Assembly: GCF_003477995.1 (NCBI RefSeq)
Contig: NZ_QUEM01000007.1
Span: forward strand, 1 to 64,000
Source: Bacteroides sp. OF04-15BH
GTDB lineage: Bacteria > Bacteroidota > Bacteroidia > Bacteroidales > Bacteroidaceae
DNA: 64,000 nt
Direction: 5' to 3'
The stretch's first letter is position 1. Each line of letters begins with the position of its first letter. Positions 43,933 to 53,133 of this stretch are shown in pieces. The position numbers and the translations under genes were made by a program. The notes beneath the pieces are model-generated. The model was not told the origin of the DNA. It was given only the letters and a program-made list of their open reading frames with translations, and did no database searches.

Positions 43933-45480
43933 TTAATTCTGATTTGTTTCGTCCGGCCAGGGGCAGGCTTTTCCGGTGGTCTTGAAAGTCGGTCTTTGTC
44001 CGTCCACTTTTCTGAGGAATCTGCCCAGTTCTTTGGAGAGTCTGGCTACGAGTTTCGGATTCTGGGTGGCCAGATCCTTGGTTTCGGCAATATCTTCCTT
44101 TATATTATAGAGTTCCTTTTTGCCGTCCTTGTACCAGTAAACCAGCTTGTAGTCCCCCTTGCGGATGGCGCAAGTCTGTCCGATGCCCTGATGTCTGTAA
44201 TCACCGCCATACCATGTGTTGGGCGTATTCCAATATAAGGCACGGCCTTTAGACGGATCTCCCTTTCCGGTTATCAGCGGAACGAAGCTCACACCGTCAA
44301 TCGGCTGGACCGTTTTGTATTTTTTGATTTGAGCCATTTCCAGAATGCTGGGGAAGAAATCTTCAATAATGAGATATTTGTCGATGGTGCTTCCCGGCTG
44401 TGCCACTCCGTTCCAATAGACAATCATCGGTTCTCTGATGCCCCCTTCGTAAGCCGATCCCTTTCCACTGCGCAACGGAGCGTTCTGAACACCCAGCGGG
44501 GGCGTGCGGCTTGAGGCTGCCAGTCCGCCGTTGTCCGACATGAAGATGATAATCGTATTGTCTATCTCTCCGTTTTTCTCCAGATAGTCCATCAAGTCTC
44601 CCAGACTTTTGTCCATGCCCTCGACCAGAGTGGCATAGGCTGCTTCGGTGGCCGAAAGCCCCATGTCCTGATAACGTTTCAGGAAACGTTTGTCTGCCTG
44701 AATGGGGATGTGCACGGCATAATGTGCCATATACAGAAAGAAAGGATGGTCCTGAGAGCGGGCTTTATCGAGTGCCTTGATTGCCTCCCGGGTCAGTGCT
44801 TCGGTGACAAAGACATCTGTGTCCCAATAGGCTTCCAGGCCCGGGATGGCGAAGCCGCTGACCGGTTTTCCGTTCTTGTCGTGACCGTAGCGCTGCTCGC
44901 CCAGATAAGAGGCCAGACCTCCGGCGGCATGTCCGGCAATATTCACCTCGAAACCATATTTCAGCGGGTCGGCGGCAGGAGTGTTCTGCGAGCCGAAGTG
45001 TGCTTTTCCGCAATGGATGGTATGGTATCCGTTCTGCTTTAGAATCTGTACGAATGAGGTTGCCTCGTACGAACGTTCTATGCCGCCCACTGGCTGGATG
45101 CCGTTGACGTTCCATAAAGGCATGTCCAGATCCGGATCCTGGGCATCGGTCGAAGAATTATAGCCGAAGGTCCAGTTGGTAACCCGATGGCGTGCCTGGT
45201 TGGTGCCCGTCATCAGGCTGCAGCGGGTCGGTGAGCTGATACTGCAGGCGTAGGCCGATGTAAATTTGGCGCCCATCTGGGCCAAACGTTCCATATTCGG
45301 AGTGTGATAACGCCTGTTCAGGGGAGTTTTCTCTTTCCAGAACGGGAGAGAGGTGTCCTGCCATCCCATATCATCAACCATGAAGAGGATGATGTTGGGG
45401 CGGTTGTCTTTTGCGCTGATGTGGTTATGCACGCCAATTAAAGGAAACAGCGCTGTGCTCAGCAATAAAAATCTGTTCAT
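43933..45480 (-). CDS. Sulfatase (S1 family, serine type), first gene of the operon
   Basis: A 515-residue exported sulfatase. Metal-binding start RPNIILFMVDDMGWQD and the signature S-S-P-T-R-C-S-L-M-T-G with Ser82 as the formylglycine residue are present, as are CGKAHFG and MSDNGG. The start at 45480 is chosen because the signal peptide (MNRFLLLSTALFPLIG) begins there; the open frame runs on to 45612 but would add a non-exported leader and cover the candidate operator. It is the first gene of the leftward operon, divergent from the hybrid regulator, with a 225-base gap between the two. Maturation needs an anSME enzyme encoded elsewhere. Confidence 0.92.
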   Translation of the reverse strand: MNRFLLLSTALFPLIGVHNHISAKDNRPNIILFMVDDMGWQDTSLPFWKEKTPLNRRYHTPNMERLAQMGAKFTSAYACSISSPTRCSLMTGTNQARHRVTNWTFGYNSSTDAQDPDLDMPLWNVNGIQPVGGIERSYEATSFVQILKQNGYHTIHCGKAHFGSQNTPAADPLKYGFEVNIAGHAAGGLASYLGEQRYGHDKNGKPVSGFAIPGLEAYWDTDVFVTEALTREAIKALDKARSQDHPFFLYMAHYAVHIPIQADKRFLKRYQDMGLSATEAAYATLVEGMDKSLGDLMDYLEKNGEIDNTIIIFMSDNGGLAASSRTPPLGVQNAPLRSGKGSAYEGGIREPMIVYWNGVAQPGSTIDKYLIIEDFFPSILEMAQIKKYKTVQPIDGVSFVPLITGKGDPSKGRALYWNTPNTWYGGDYRHQGIGQTCAIRKGDYKLVYWYKDGKKELYNIKEDIAETKDLATQNPKLVARLSKELGRFLRKVDGQRPTFKTTGKACPWPDETNQN

Positions 45481-45557
45481 ATCTGATAACTGTTGTTTTG
45501 CATGATACATTAAGGATAACCGGTAACGTTTTTCTGTATCAGTTATAAAGTTTTCTG

Positions 45558-45565
45558 CGAAAATA
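45558..45565 (-). promoter_or_regulatory. Possible -7 box of the leftward operon
   Basis: On the minus strand TATTTTCG differs from TAnnTTTG by one base and lies 78-85 bases before the ATG at 45480. The direct repeat at 45594-45624 would sit just upstream, where an AraC-type activator is expected. Confidence 0.3.
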
Positions 45566-45593
45566 TAAAAAATGAGCTTTACAGTTTGAAACA

Positions 45594-45624
45594 ATCGTAC
45601 AAAAACATGCAATTATTGTACAAA
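45594..45624. promoter_or_regulatory. Candidate operator: direct repeat with 21-base phasing
   Basis: ATCGTACAAA (45594-45603) and ATTGTACAAA (45615-45624) match at 9 of 10 bases, start 21 bases apart (two helix turns), and lie between the divergent sulfatase operon and the hybrid regulator. AraC-type dimers commonly bind such repeats. Confidence 0.5.
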
Positions 45625-45671
45625 GAGTGAAATTACTGCTCTTTGGCAGGCTTTTGAAGATAAGCTTTTAT

Positions 45672-45679
45672 TACCTTTG
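45672..45679 (+). promoter_or_regulatory. -7 box of the hybrid regulator gene
   Basis: TACCTTTG matches TAnnTTTG and lies 26 bases before the ATG at 45706. No -33 box stands at the ideal distance. Confidence 0.5.
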
Positions 45680-45705
45680 TATCAAACCATATTAAACACA
45701 TCAAG

Positions 45706-48700
45706 ATGTATTTCAGATATATCCTTTCCTTTCTTTTTACCGTTTGTTTTTTCTTGCAGCTGCGGGCCGTTCCTTCCGAGGTTAAGGTGCGCCATTTAAC
45801 CGTGAACGAGGGCTTGCTGCGGAATGCGGTCTTTGATTTGGCGCAGGATAAAAAAGGATGTATCTGGATTGGAGGATGGGACGGTCTTTATTCGTATGAC
45901 GGTTATCAGCTGAAGCTGGTCTGTCAGAACCCGATACCGCAGAAGAAAGGGGAACAGGTAATCCGTAAATTGGCCATAGACGATTCGTCGCGTATCTGGA
46001 TGGGAACATCCGAAGGGCTGGCCTATTGGGACCCCGTTCACGAAAAAGCACATGTCCTGCATTTCACTGTCCCCGGGAGAAAAACTCCAGATGCGCGGAT
46101 CACCGCTTTGCAGGCAGGCCGTAACGGTCTTTTGTGGATAGGAACGCAACACGGAGATATCTTTTTATGGAATCCGCGAGTGCGGAAACTGCTTCATCTG
46201 GCAGATGCGGTGGCCGAAGGATTGTCCATGGTTACCGGTTTTCATGAGGATGCCGCAGGTCAAGTCCGGGCGGTGACTTATGAAGGTACCGTGCATACTT
46301 TTGCCCCCCGAAGTGCCGGTTCGGACAGTTGGAGACGAGTTTACCGGCAGCGTCTTCCCTTTTTGAATGGCACCTGTATCTTATCACTTCTGGTGGATTC
46401 CAGACAGCGTTTGTGGTTGGGCACCAATCGCGGGCTTTATGTTCTGGAAAGAGAAAAGCACCGTGAGCTGACTTTTTCCGGAAATGAAGCGAAACTGCTG
46501 GTGCCGGATTGCGAAATACGCTCCATGACCGAAACAGAGGGCACGGTTTATCTGGCTACCGACAAAGGCGTGTGTGCCTGTTCGCTGGAGCGGATGTCTC
46601 TAAACTGGATTGCTCCCGATTACAATCGTCAGAATGCCCTGAACGACCATAATCTGCAAAAGGTGTATTGCGACCGCGAGGGAGGATTGTGGATTGCTTC
46701 CTTTTACGGAGGGGTTAACTATATTTCGCCTACAGCCGGAAATTTTCAGGACCACCAGCAGATCAACCAGCTTTTGGGAGGTCATGTCGTGAGCGGCATT
46801 GCAGAAGATGCGCGCCACAATCTGTGGATCGGTCTTGAAGATGGCGGTCTGAGTTACTGGGACCGTGCGACCGATCGGGTGCATCATCTGGATGCTGCCC
46901 CTAAGGCTTTGTTCCGTTACAGCCCGAAGAACGTGCAGACGGTTTATTGCCATGAAGATGAACTCTATGTCGGCACTTTCGGTCAGGGTATGGATATCAT
47001 CAACCTGCGTACGGGAGCACAGATGAATTATCGGAAGGATGCGAAGAATCCCGGCTTTTCCAATTCGGTTTATGCCTTTTATAAAGATACGGAGGGCATT
47101 TTGTGGATAGGAACGGCGTCGGGCCTGTACCGTTCGGAGGGCCACCGGCCTCCGGTTGCAGTGGACCGGATTCCTTCGTGCAAGGTGAATGCCATCCGGG
47201 CCGATGAAGAAGACAATCTTTGGATCAGTACCCTTTCCGAAGGCTTTTTCTGCATGGACAGGCGTACCGGTCGGGTCCGGCAATGGACATGTGCGGACAG
47301 CACCGGAGCAAAGCTTCCTACCAATGAACTGACCACACTGACCCCTTACGGCCAATCCGTATATTTAGGTACTCAGGGATACGGACTTTGGTGTTATGGC
47401 AAGAAAGACGGAGTGCTGCTTCCTTTGGCCGAAGAAGTGCTCGGACAACTGTTTATTTTCAGGATCATTCCCGTGCAGGACTACCTGTGGATAACGACAA
47501 ACCGCGGCTTGTATGCCTATAGTCTGACCACCCGGCAAATCAAACAATACACCTCGCACGACGGCTTGCGTACCGATCAGTTCAAGAACAACTCCGGAAT
47601 CCTTACCTCCGATGGGCTGGTAGTGTTGGGAAGCGTTCAGGGAATCAATACTTTCCGTCCCGAGAAAATCCGTTTCAACCAAGTGCGCCCGCAAGTGTTT
47701 CTTACCGGATTTTTCTTGCAGAACCAGTTGGTGGCAGCAGGAGATGCGGGGTCCGTTCTCCCGGCATCGATAGAATATGCCGGGCATCTGGATGTAGAGC
47801 AGAAGCATCATAGTATCGGATTCCAGTTTGCTTCGTCCAGCTACAGCGATGTGACGAGCAACCGGTTTGAGTATATGCTTGAGCCTTTTGAAAAGGAGTG
47901 GCAGCGCTTGTCGGAGGGAGTACATTCCGTGAGTTATACCAATCTTCAGGCCGGAACCTACACGTTTCGCGTCCGTACGGCCAATAAGGATGGCATCTGG
48001 AGTGAGGAAAAGTCGGTCACTGTCCGGGTGCATCCCTACTGGTGGCTTTCCTGGCCCATGAAGATGGTCTACCTGTTTGCGGTCCTCTCGACCGTTTATC
48101 TGTTTTTCCGGGCATACCGAAACAAGCATAAGGAAGAGATCCGTTTGCTGCATATTCAGAAAGAGCAGGAATTATATCATTCCAAAATGGACTTTTTCAC
48201 CTGTATGATTCATGAATTACGCACCCCGCTTACCTTGATTCTCGGTCCCTTGGAGCATGTCAAGAAACAGACTCCGCCAGCAACACCGGCTTATGCCGAT
48301 CTGCAAGTCATGGAGCGAAACGGCCGGCGCCTGCTTTCTTTGGTGAACGAATTGATGGACTTCAGGAAAATAGAGGAGAAATCCTATCGCATTCATCTGA
48401 AAAGCTGGGATGTGCGTGTTCTGGCCGGACAGGTGGTGCAGGACTTCCAACCCGAAGTGCAACACCGGAAGCTTGCCTTGGAGTGGAATTGCCCGCCGGA
48501 AGAATGTTCCGCTCTTTTAGATCAGGAAGCCTTTATCAAAGTGCTTTATAATCTGTTGTCCAACGCCCTGAAATTTGCAGAAACCAAGATTCAGGTGGTG
48601 TTGGGAGAATCGTCGGACCGCCATTTCTGGCTCCTTTCCGTAAGTGATGACGGTCCCGGAATAGACCCGCAGCAGCAGAAAAAAGTCTTTGAACCTTTCT

Positions 48701-49746
48701 ATCAGGCCGACAATGCCGGCATGGCGACAGCCGGAACGGGTATCGGACTATTTGTGGCCCGGCGTCTGACGGAACTTCAGAACGGTTCCATTCAGGTCCG
48801 TCAGAATCCGGAGAAAGGGTGTTGCTTTGAACTGCTGTTGCCCAAGCAGGGAGAGCTGGTCCGGCAGTCTGATTCCGAAGCGGCCGATGAGGCTCTTCTT
48901 CGGCCGAATGACTGTGCGGACAAGCCGGAGGCAGTAGTAGCCGACGGAAAACTGCACCTGCTGATTGTGGAAGACCATAAGGAGATGCAAGAATATATCC
49001 GCTCCCTGTTCGTGCCGGAATATCAGGTAGATGTGTGTGATAACGGACAAATGGCCCTGGAGCAGGTCCGTACTCATGAATATCATCTGATTCTGACTGA
49101 CCTGATGATGCCGGTAATGGGAGGAGTGGAATTGTGTGGCATACTGAAGAACGATGTCAGGACATCGCACATTCCGGTGCTGATGCTGACGGCAAAATGT
49201 GATGAAGCCAGTCAGGTCGAAGGCTTCGACTCCGGAGCCGATCTGTACGTCACCAAGCCCTTCTCGGCAGCAGTGCTTCAGGCTCAGGTGAGTGCGCTGT
49301 TGCGGAACCGCATGAATCTGAAGAAAGAGTTCTTCCATAATCCCGAGGTACATGCAGAGACCTTGTGTGCCAATCATACCGACCGGGATTTTTTGGAGCG
49401 GCTCGATCAGTTTATTGCCGGCGAATTGCAGAACTCCTCTTTGTCTGTAGAAGACATGGCAGCGCACATCGGAATGGGGCGCAGTATCTTTTTTCAGAAA
49501 ATCAAGGAACTGACCGGAATGACTCCCAATGATTATCTCCGCACTTACCGGTTGAAATGCGCCGCGTCCTTGCTGGCCGATGGCCGTTTGCGGATCAGTG
49601 AGATTTGTTATGAGGTCGGTTTTTCCTCCCCTTCATATTTTGCCAAAAGATTCTGCCAGCAGTTTGGAGTTTCTCCTTCTGATTATCAGAAAAGAATGCA
49701 GGCCAATCTTCAGGACTCTTGTCAAACATTAAAACAACGTTTATGA
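45706..49746 (+). CDS. Hybrid two-component system regulator (HTCS)
   Basis: A 1,346-residue one-protein signalling system controlling a polysaccharide locus. Order: signal peptide (1-21); two periplasmic propeller halves of Reg_prop repeats (about 25-680; motifs such as GCIWIGGWDGLYSYD and NLWIGLEDGG); a Y_Y_Y sandwich (about 695-780); one membrane helix (about 785-805); histidine kinase with His836 in HELRTPLTLIL; ATPase domain (LSNALKFAE, DDGPGID, TGIGLFVARRL); receiver domain with Asp1132 in LTDLMMP; AraC-type helix-turn-helix (about 1240-1340). All key residues are present. Such proteins bind a glycan fragment in the periplasm and activate neighbouring genes, here most likely the divergent eight-gene operon. 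Its stop overlaps the next start by four bases. Confidence 0.96.
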   Translation: MYFRYILSFLFTVCFFLQLRAVPSEVKVRHLTVNEGLLRNAVFDLAQDKKGCIWIGGWDGLYSYDGYQLKLVCQNPIPQKKGEQVIRKLAIDDSSRIWMGTSEGLAYWDPVHEKAHVLHFTVPGRKTPDARITALQAGRNGLLWIGTQHGDIFLWNPRVRKLLHLADAVAEGLSMVTGFHEDAAGQVRAVTYEGTVHTFAPRSAGSDSWRRVYRQRLPFLNGTCILSLLVDSRQRLWLGTNRGLYVLEREKHRELTFSGNEAKLLVPDCEIRSMTETEGTVYLATDKGVCACSLERMSLNWIAPDYNRQNALNDHNLQKVYCDREGGLWIASFYGGVNYISPTAGNFQDHQQINQLLGGHVVSGIAEDARHNLWIGLEDGGLSYWDRATDRVHHLDAAPKALFRYSPKNVQTVYCHEDELYVGTFGQGMDIINLRTGAQMNYRKDAKNPGFSNSVYAFYKDTEGILWIGTASGLYRSEGHRPPVAVDRIPSCKVNAIRADEEDNLWISTLSEGFFCMDRRTGRVRQWTCADSTGAKLPTNELTTLTPYGQSVYLGTQGYGLWCYGKKDGVLLPLAEEVLGQLFIFRIIPVQDYLWITTNRGLYAYSLTTRQIKQYTSHDGLRTDQFKNNSGILTSDGLVVLGSVQGINTFRPEKIRFNQVRPQVFLTGFFLQNQLVAAGDAGSVLPASIEYAGHLDVEQKHHSIGFQFASSSYSDVTSNRFEYMLEPFEKEWQRLSEGVHSVSYTNLQAGTYTFRVRTANKDGIWSEEKSVTVRVHPYWWLSWPMKMVYLFAVLSTVYLFFRAYRNKHKEEIRLLHIQKEQELYHSKMDFFTCMIHELRTPLTLILGPLEHVKKQTPPATPAYADLQVMERNGRRLLSLVNELMDFRKIEEKSYRIHLKSWDVRVLAGQVVQDFQPEVQHRKLALEWNCPPEECSALLDQEAFIKVLYNLLSNALKFAETKIQVVLGESSDRHFWLLSVSDDGPGIDPQQQKKVFEPFYQADNAGMATAGTGIGLFVARRLTELQNGSIQVRQNPEKGCCFELLLPKQGELVRQSDSEAADEALLRPNDCADKPEAVVADGKLHLLIVEDHKEMQEYIRSLFVPEYQVDVCDNGQMALEQVRTHEYHLILTDLMMPVMGGVELCGILKNDVRTSHIPVLMLTAKCDEASQVEGFDSGADLYVTKPFSAAVLQAQVSALLRNRMNLKKEFFHNPEVHAETLCANHTDRDFLERLDQFIAGELQNSSLSVEDMAAHIGMGRSIFFQKIKELTGMTPNDYLRTYRLKCAASLLADGRLRISEICYEVGFSSPSYFAKRFCQQFGVSPSDYQKRMQANLQDSCQTLKQRL

Positions 49747-51200
49747 GAATCGTTTCTTTACCTTCTTTCCTTCTTTGCTGTTCTGCCTTACCTTGGGTGC
49801 AGACCCGGGCAGAACAGGGTGCTCGCCCGAATCTTCTGGTCGTGATGGCTGACCAGTTCCGCGGCGACGCTTTCAGTTTCCGCGGGCGCGAAAGGGTTCA
49901 GACACCCGCTTTCGATGAATTTGCCCGGAATGCGGTTGTGCTGAATCAGGCCGTGAGCGGTTATCCGGTTTCTTCTCCGGCCCGCGGCATGTTCCTGTCC
50001 GGCGCTTATCCCCATCGCAACGGAGTGCTCACCAATTGCCAGTCGCACTCGGCCGTGCAGGATGTGGAACTGCGTGAAGATCTGACCTGCTGGTCGGATG
50101 TGTTGAAGTCCGAGGGCTATCACACCGCCTACATCGGAAAGTGGCATCTGGACAAACCGGTGGAACCGTTTATCGACTGTGCCAACAACCGGGGCAATAT
50201 GGCCTGGAACGAATGGTGCCCGCCACACCGCCGTCACGGTTTCGACTATTGGGTGGCCTATGGCACGTATGACCAGCATCTGCGTCCGCTGTACTGGAAT
50301 GCTGATGGCGGGCGGCAGGACTTTTACTATGTAAACCAATGGGGACCGGAGTATGAGGCCAATCTGGCCATCAACTATATCGACAGTGTGGCGCACAGCG
50401 GTCAGCCTTTTGCCCTGATGGTGTCCATGAATCCTCCGCACACCGGTTACGAACTGGTGCCCGAAAAATATAAGTGCTATAAGAATCTCAATGTGGACTC
50501 CATCGTGCAGACCATGCCGCATCTGCGTGATGCAGACCCCAAGTTCGTGAAATATTTCAAGCGCAGTCTGCCCGACTATTATGCCTGCATATCCGGGGTG
50601 GACGACCAGTTCCGGCGCATCATGGCGAGTCTGGAAGAAAACGGACTGTTGGAGAATACCATCGTGGTGTTTGTGTCCGATCATGGCGACAGCATGGGCA
50701 TGCACGGAAATATCGGAAAGAATATCTTCTATGAAGAGGCGATGCGTGTGCCGTTCATGGTGTCGTGGAAAGGACATCTCACACCCCGTATGGACGACGA
50801 CCTGCTGGTGTCGCTTGAAGATTTCTGTCCCACAGTCCTTTCTCTGATGGGACTGAAGGAAAAGATTCCGGCCACGGTGCAGACGCGCGACCTGAGCGAG
50901 CAGATCCGGGGCAGCCGTAAGAAGATGCCGCGCGAGCAGCTTTATATGCTTTATAGCGAAGTGAACAAGAAAGGCAAGCACCTCACCACCGGTGCCCGCG
51001 GTTTGCGTGATGCGCGCTACACCTATGCCGTACGCTTCAAGAACGGAGTGATCACCGAGCGACACCTGTACGACCGCAAGAACGATCCGGCACAGATGGA
51101 AAATCTGGCCGAGAAACAGAGCAAGCGGGCGCAGAAGATGCACCGCCGGCTGAAAGAGTTGTTGGTTGAAAAACAGGACCCGGCAGCCGGAGTGCTGTAA
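49743..51200 (+). CDS. Sulfatase (S1 family, serine type), coupled to the HTCS gene
   Basis: A 485-residue exported sulfatase. The start at 49743 overlaps the regulator's stop (ATGA) and begins the signal peptide (MRIVSLPSFLLCCSAL); an in-frame start at 49719 would add eight residues. It has the metal-binding segment PNLLVVMADQFRGD, the signature S-S-P-A-R with Ser77 as formylglycine residue (followed by GMFLSG, a Ser in place of the usual Thr), IGKWHLDKP and VSDHGDSMGMHG. Co-translation with the sensor is unusual: it puts one locus enzyme under the regulator's own expression rather than under its target promoter, which could supply the inducing fragment. Confidence 0.92.
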   Translation: MRIVSLPSFLLCCSALPWVQTRAEQGARPNLLVVMADQFRGDAFSFRGRERVQTPAFDEFARNAVVLNQAVSGYPVSSPARGMFLSGAYPHRNGVLTNCQSHSAVQDVELREDLTCWSDVLKSEGYHTAYIGKWHLDKPVEPFIDCANNRGNMAWNEWCPPHRRHGFDYWVAYGTYDQHLRPLYWNADGGRQDFYYVNQWGPEYEANLAINYIDSVAHSGQPFALMVSMNPPHTGYELVPEKYKCYKNLNVDSIVQTMPHLRDADPKFVKYFKRSLPDYYACISGVDDQFRRIMASLEENGLLENTIVVFVSDHGDSMGMHGNIGKNIFYEEAMRVPFMVSWKGHLTPRMDDDLLVSLEDFCPTVLSLMGLKEKIPATVQTRDLSEQIRGSRKKMPREQLYMLYSEVNKKGKHLTTGARGLRDARYTYAVRFKNGVITERHLYDRKNDPAQMENLAEKQSKRAQKMHRRLKELLVEKQDPAAGVL

Positions 51201-51245
51201 GGACCGGTGCCCGATTCCGAATACATAATTTTAAAAGACAATGAA

Positions 51246-51746
51246 ATGAAAGACTTTGCAGCAATAGATTTTGAAACCGCCAATTTTGAACGTACCAGTG
51301 TGTGCAGTGTGGGTGTAGTGGTGGTGCGCGACGGGGAGATCGTAGATTCTTTCTATTCCCTCATTCAGCCCGAACCGAATTACTATACCTATCGTTGCAC
51401 GCAGGTGCACGGGCTGACGCGTGCCGATACGGATGAGGCTCCTCTCTTTCCGGATGTGTGGGCGCAGGTGGCCCCCATGATTGAAGGACTGCCGCTGGTG
51501 GCGCATAACAAATCCTTCGACGAGAGTTGTCTCAAGGCCGTGTTCCGCTGTTATCAGATGGATTATCCCGACTATGTGTTTTACGACACTTTGCGGGTGG
51601 CGCGCCGTGCTTTTCCGAAAGCCCCCAATCATCAGTTGCATACGGTGGCCGCACTGTGCGGTTATGATCTGAGACGGCATCATCATGCTCTGGCTGATGC
51701 TGAAGCCTGTGCCTGCATTGCCTGCAAGCTGTTTGCTTCGGTCTGA
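51246..51746 (+). CDS. DEDDh 3'-5' exonuclease (DnaQ/epsilon-like)
   Basis: A 166-residue cytoplasmic exonuclease of the DnaQ-like superfamily. The DEDDh residues are visible: DFET (Asp8, Glu10), HNKSFDESCL (middle Asp) and HHALADAEA (His and last Asp). The start at 51246 is chosen because the family begins right before the first motif (MKDFAAIDFET); a longer frame from a GTG at 51207 lacks support. Its role may be DNA repair or RNA end trimming. It lies 45 bases after the sulfatase and may be transcribed with it. Confidence 0.88.
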   Translation: MKDFAAIDFETANFERTSVCSVGVVVVRDGEIVDSFYSLIQPEPNYYTYRCTQVHGLTRADTDEAPLFPDVWAQVAPMIEGLPLVAHNKSFDESCLKAVFRCYQMDYPDYVFYDTLRVARRAFPKAPNHQLHTVAALCGYDLRRHHHALADAEACACIACKLFASV

Positions 51747-51895
51747 GAATGGTTGCGAAGCTCTTCTCTTCCTCTTTGCCGTGGAAAAATTTTACGGTTA
51801 GCGCTTCATTTCCATTTTCGTATTTGAATTCTGATAGATTCAGCGTCATAAGCCCCTCCATTATAAAAACAAGACAAAAAGAAAGGAGTTTATTT

Positions 51896-53017
51896 ATGAA
51901 GACATTCAAATTCGATGAACCAATAACAGTTTTGGGAGTGACATTTAACGATGTGCGAGAGATGATATGTTGTGCATTCGAAAGGAAGGCCAAGGACGGC
52001 ATTTATGTGGGCTATGATTCGGAGCGGTATCCTTGTTTTGATGCTGATGACTATGCTTCAGAGACTCGTTCTTACTGGAATTTTGTTTTTGCAACAAGTC
52101 TGTATGAACTGAGTCGCAAGCTAAAGGAGTTGCGGGCCATGAGTCCTCTCCACTCAAATTACAACAAATTAACGGGGAAACTGTATCCGATGGCCTATTG
52201 GGGAGGTGACAGCCATCATCCGGTTTACGTTATGGAGTACGAGGAGCCGGATTTTTCAGAGTCACCGGATCAACCCAAGGAAGAACGATGGCAGAAGATT
52301 GCTCCCAAAGAGGTCGGTATGCTGGATATGGTCATAGCTTTTGATACTACAGGCTCTATGGCAGCTTATATCGATGCCGTGCGGAAGGAAGTCGCCGAAC
52401 TGATTCCCCGCCTGTTTCGGGAGAACAAGGATCTGCGTATCGGTATTGTGGCTTTCGGCGATTATTGCGATATGAAGAATGCTCAGGAGTTTGGCGATGC
52501 TTACCAGTGCCTGATGCCTACGGACCATGAGAATGAAATCATCAGATTTGTCCGGGAGTCAAAGGACACAAACGGAGGTGATGGTGACGAATTCTATGAA
52601 CTGGTAATCCGAAAGATTGTGGAAGAAACTCCGTGGCGCGAGCATGCCACGCGGAGCGTGCTGCTTATCTCCGATGCCAATCCCCATCCGGTGGGCTATT
52701 CCTATGAGAATTTCGTAGTGAACAACCCGATAGACTGGCGTGAAGAGGCCCGGAAGGCTGCGCGGATGAAAATCAAGATTGATACGGTGACCATAACCGA
52801 TGCTCCCTGGTATAAGGAATTGTCGCGGATGACCAACGGTATCTGTGTGCCTTTTGAGAATGGGGAGAAGACGGCCCAGTTGGTGGAGATTGCAGCGATG
52901 GCCCGAGGTTCAAAAGAATCGCGCAGCCGTTTCGATGCGCTTGCCAGACATTGTACGGACCATGAGATAAAAAGCATCTTCGAGAGCTACGATGAAGAAC
53001 GCAACAGATTCGATTGA
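51896..53017 (+). CDS. VWA domain protein
   Basis: A 373-residue cytoplasmic protein. Residues about 1-135 form an N-terminal domain without a recognised match. Residues about 145-330 are a von Willebrand factor A domain with the metal site DTTGSM (Asp150), a second site in GGDGDEF, and SDANPHP. The start at 51896 is chosen because a good ribosome site (AAAGGAG) stands just before it; an upstream open frame from 51749 has no such site. Function is unknown; VWA domains bind partner proteins through a metal ion. A hairpin terminator at 53084 follows. Confidence 0.8.
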   Translation: MKTFKFDEPITVLGVTFNDVREMICCAFERKAKDGIYVGYDSERYPCFDADDYASETRSYWNFVFATSLYELSRKLKELRAMSPLHSNYNKLTGKLYPMAYWGGDSHHPVYVMEYEEPDFSESPDQPKEERWQKIAPKEVGMLDMVIAFDTTGSMAAYIDAVRKEVAELIPRLFRENKDLRIGIVAFGDYCDMKNAQEFGDAYQCLMPTDHENEIIRFVRESKDTNGGDGDEFYELVIRKIVEETPWREHATRSVLLISDANPHPVGYSYENFVVNNPIDWREEARKAARMKIKIDTVTITDAPWYKELSRMTNGICVPFENGEKTAQLVEIAAMARGSKESRSRFDALARHCTDHEIKSIFESYDEERNRFD

Positions 53018-53083
53018 TCTTGTATTTCTTCCTTTTGACAGTTTGTCAATTCGAAGGCTTCAGATTTGAAAATATACGGTGAT

Positions 53084-53133
53084 GCTCCGTCCGGGATTCA
53101 AAAATGAGAATCTCAGACGGAGCTTTTCTTTTT
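53084..53133 (+). terminator. Terminator after the VWA gene
   Basis: GCTCCGTC (53084-53091) pairs with GACGGAGC (53116-53123), with an inner GATTC/GAATC stem, followed by a T-rich run to 53133. Confidence 0.85.

Noticed and set aside
49788..51143. Long open frame on the minus strand opposite the third sulfatase
   Set aside because: The plus strand encodes a complete sulfatase with active-site motifs; the opposite frame has no recognisable protein features.
31445..51200. Classical SusC/SusD polysaccharide utilisation locus
   Set aside because: No TonB-dependent receptor or SusD-like lipoprotein is encoded between 31445 and 51200; only the enzymes and the hybrid regulator are present.
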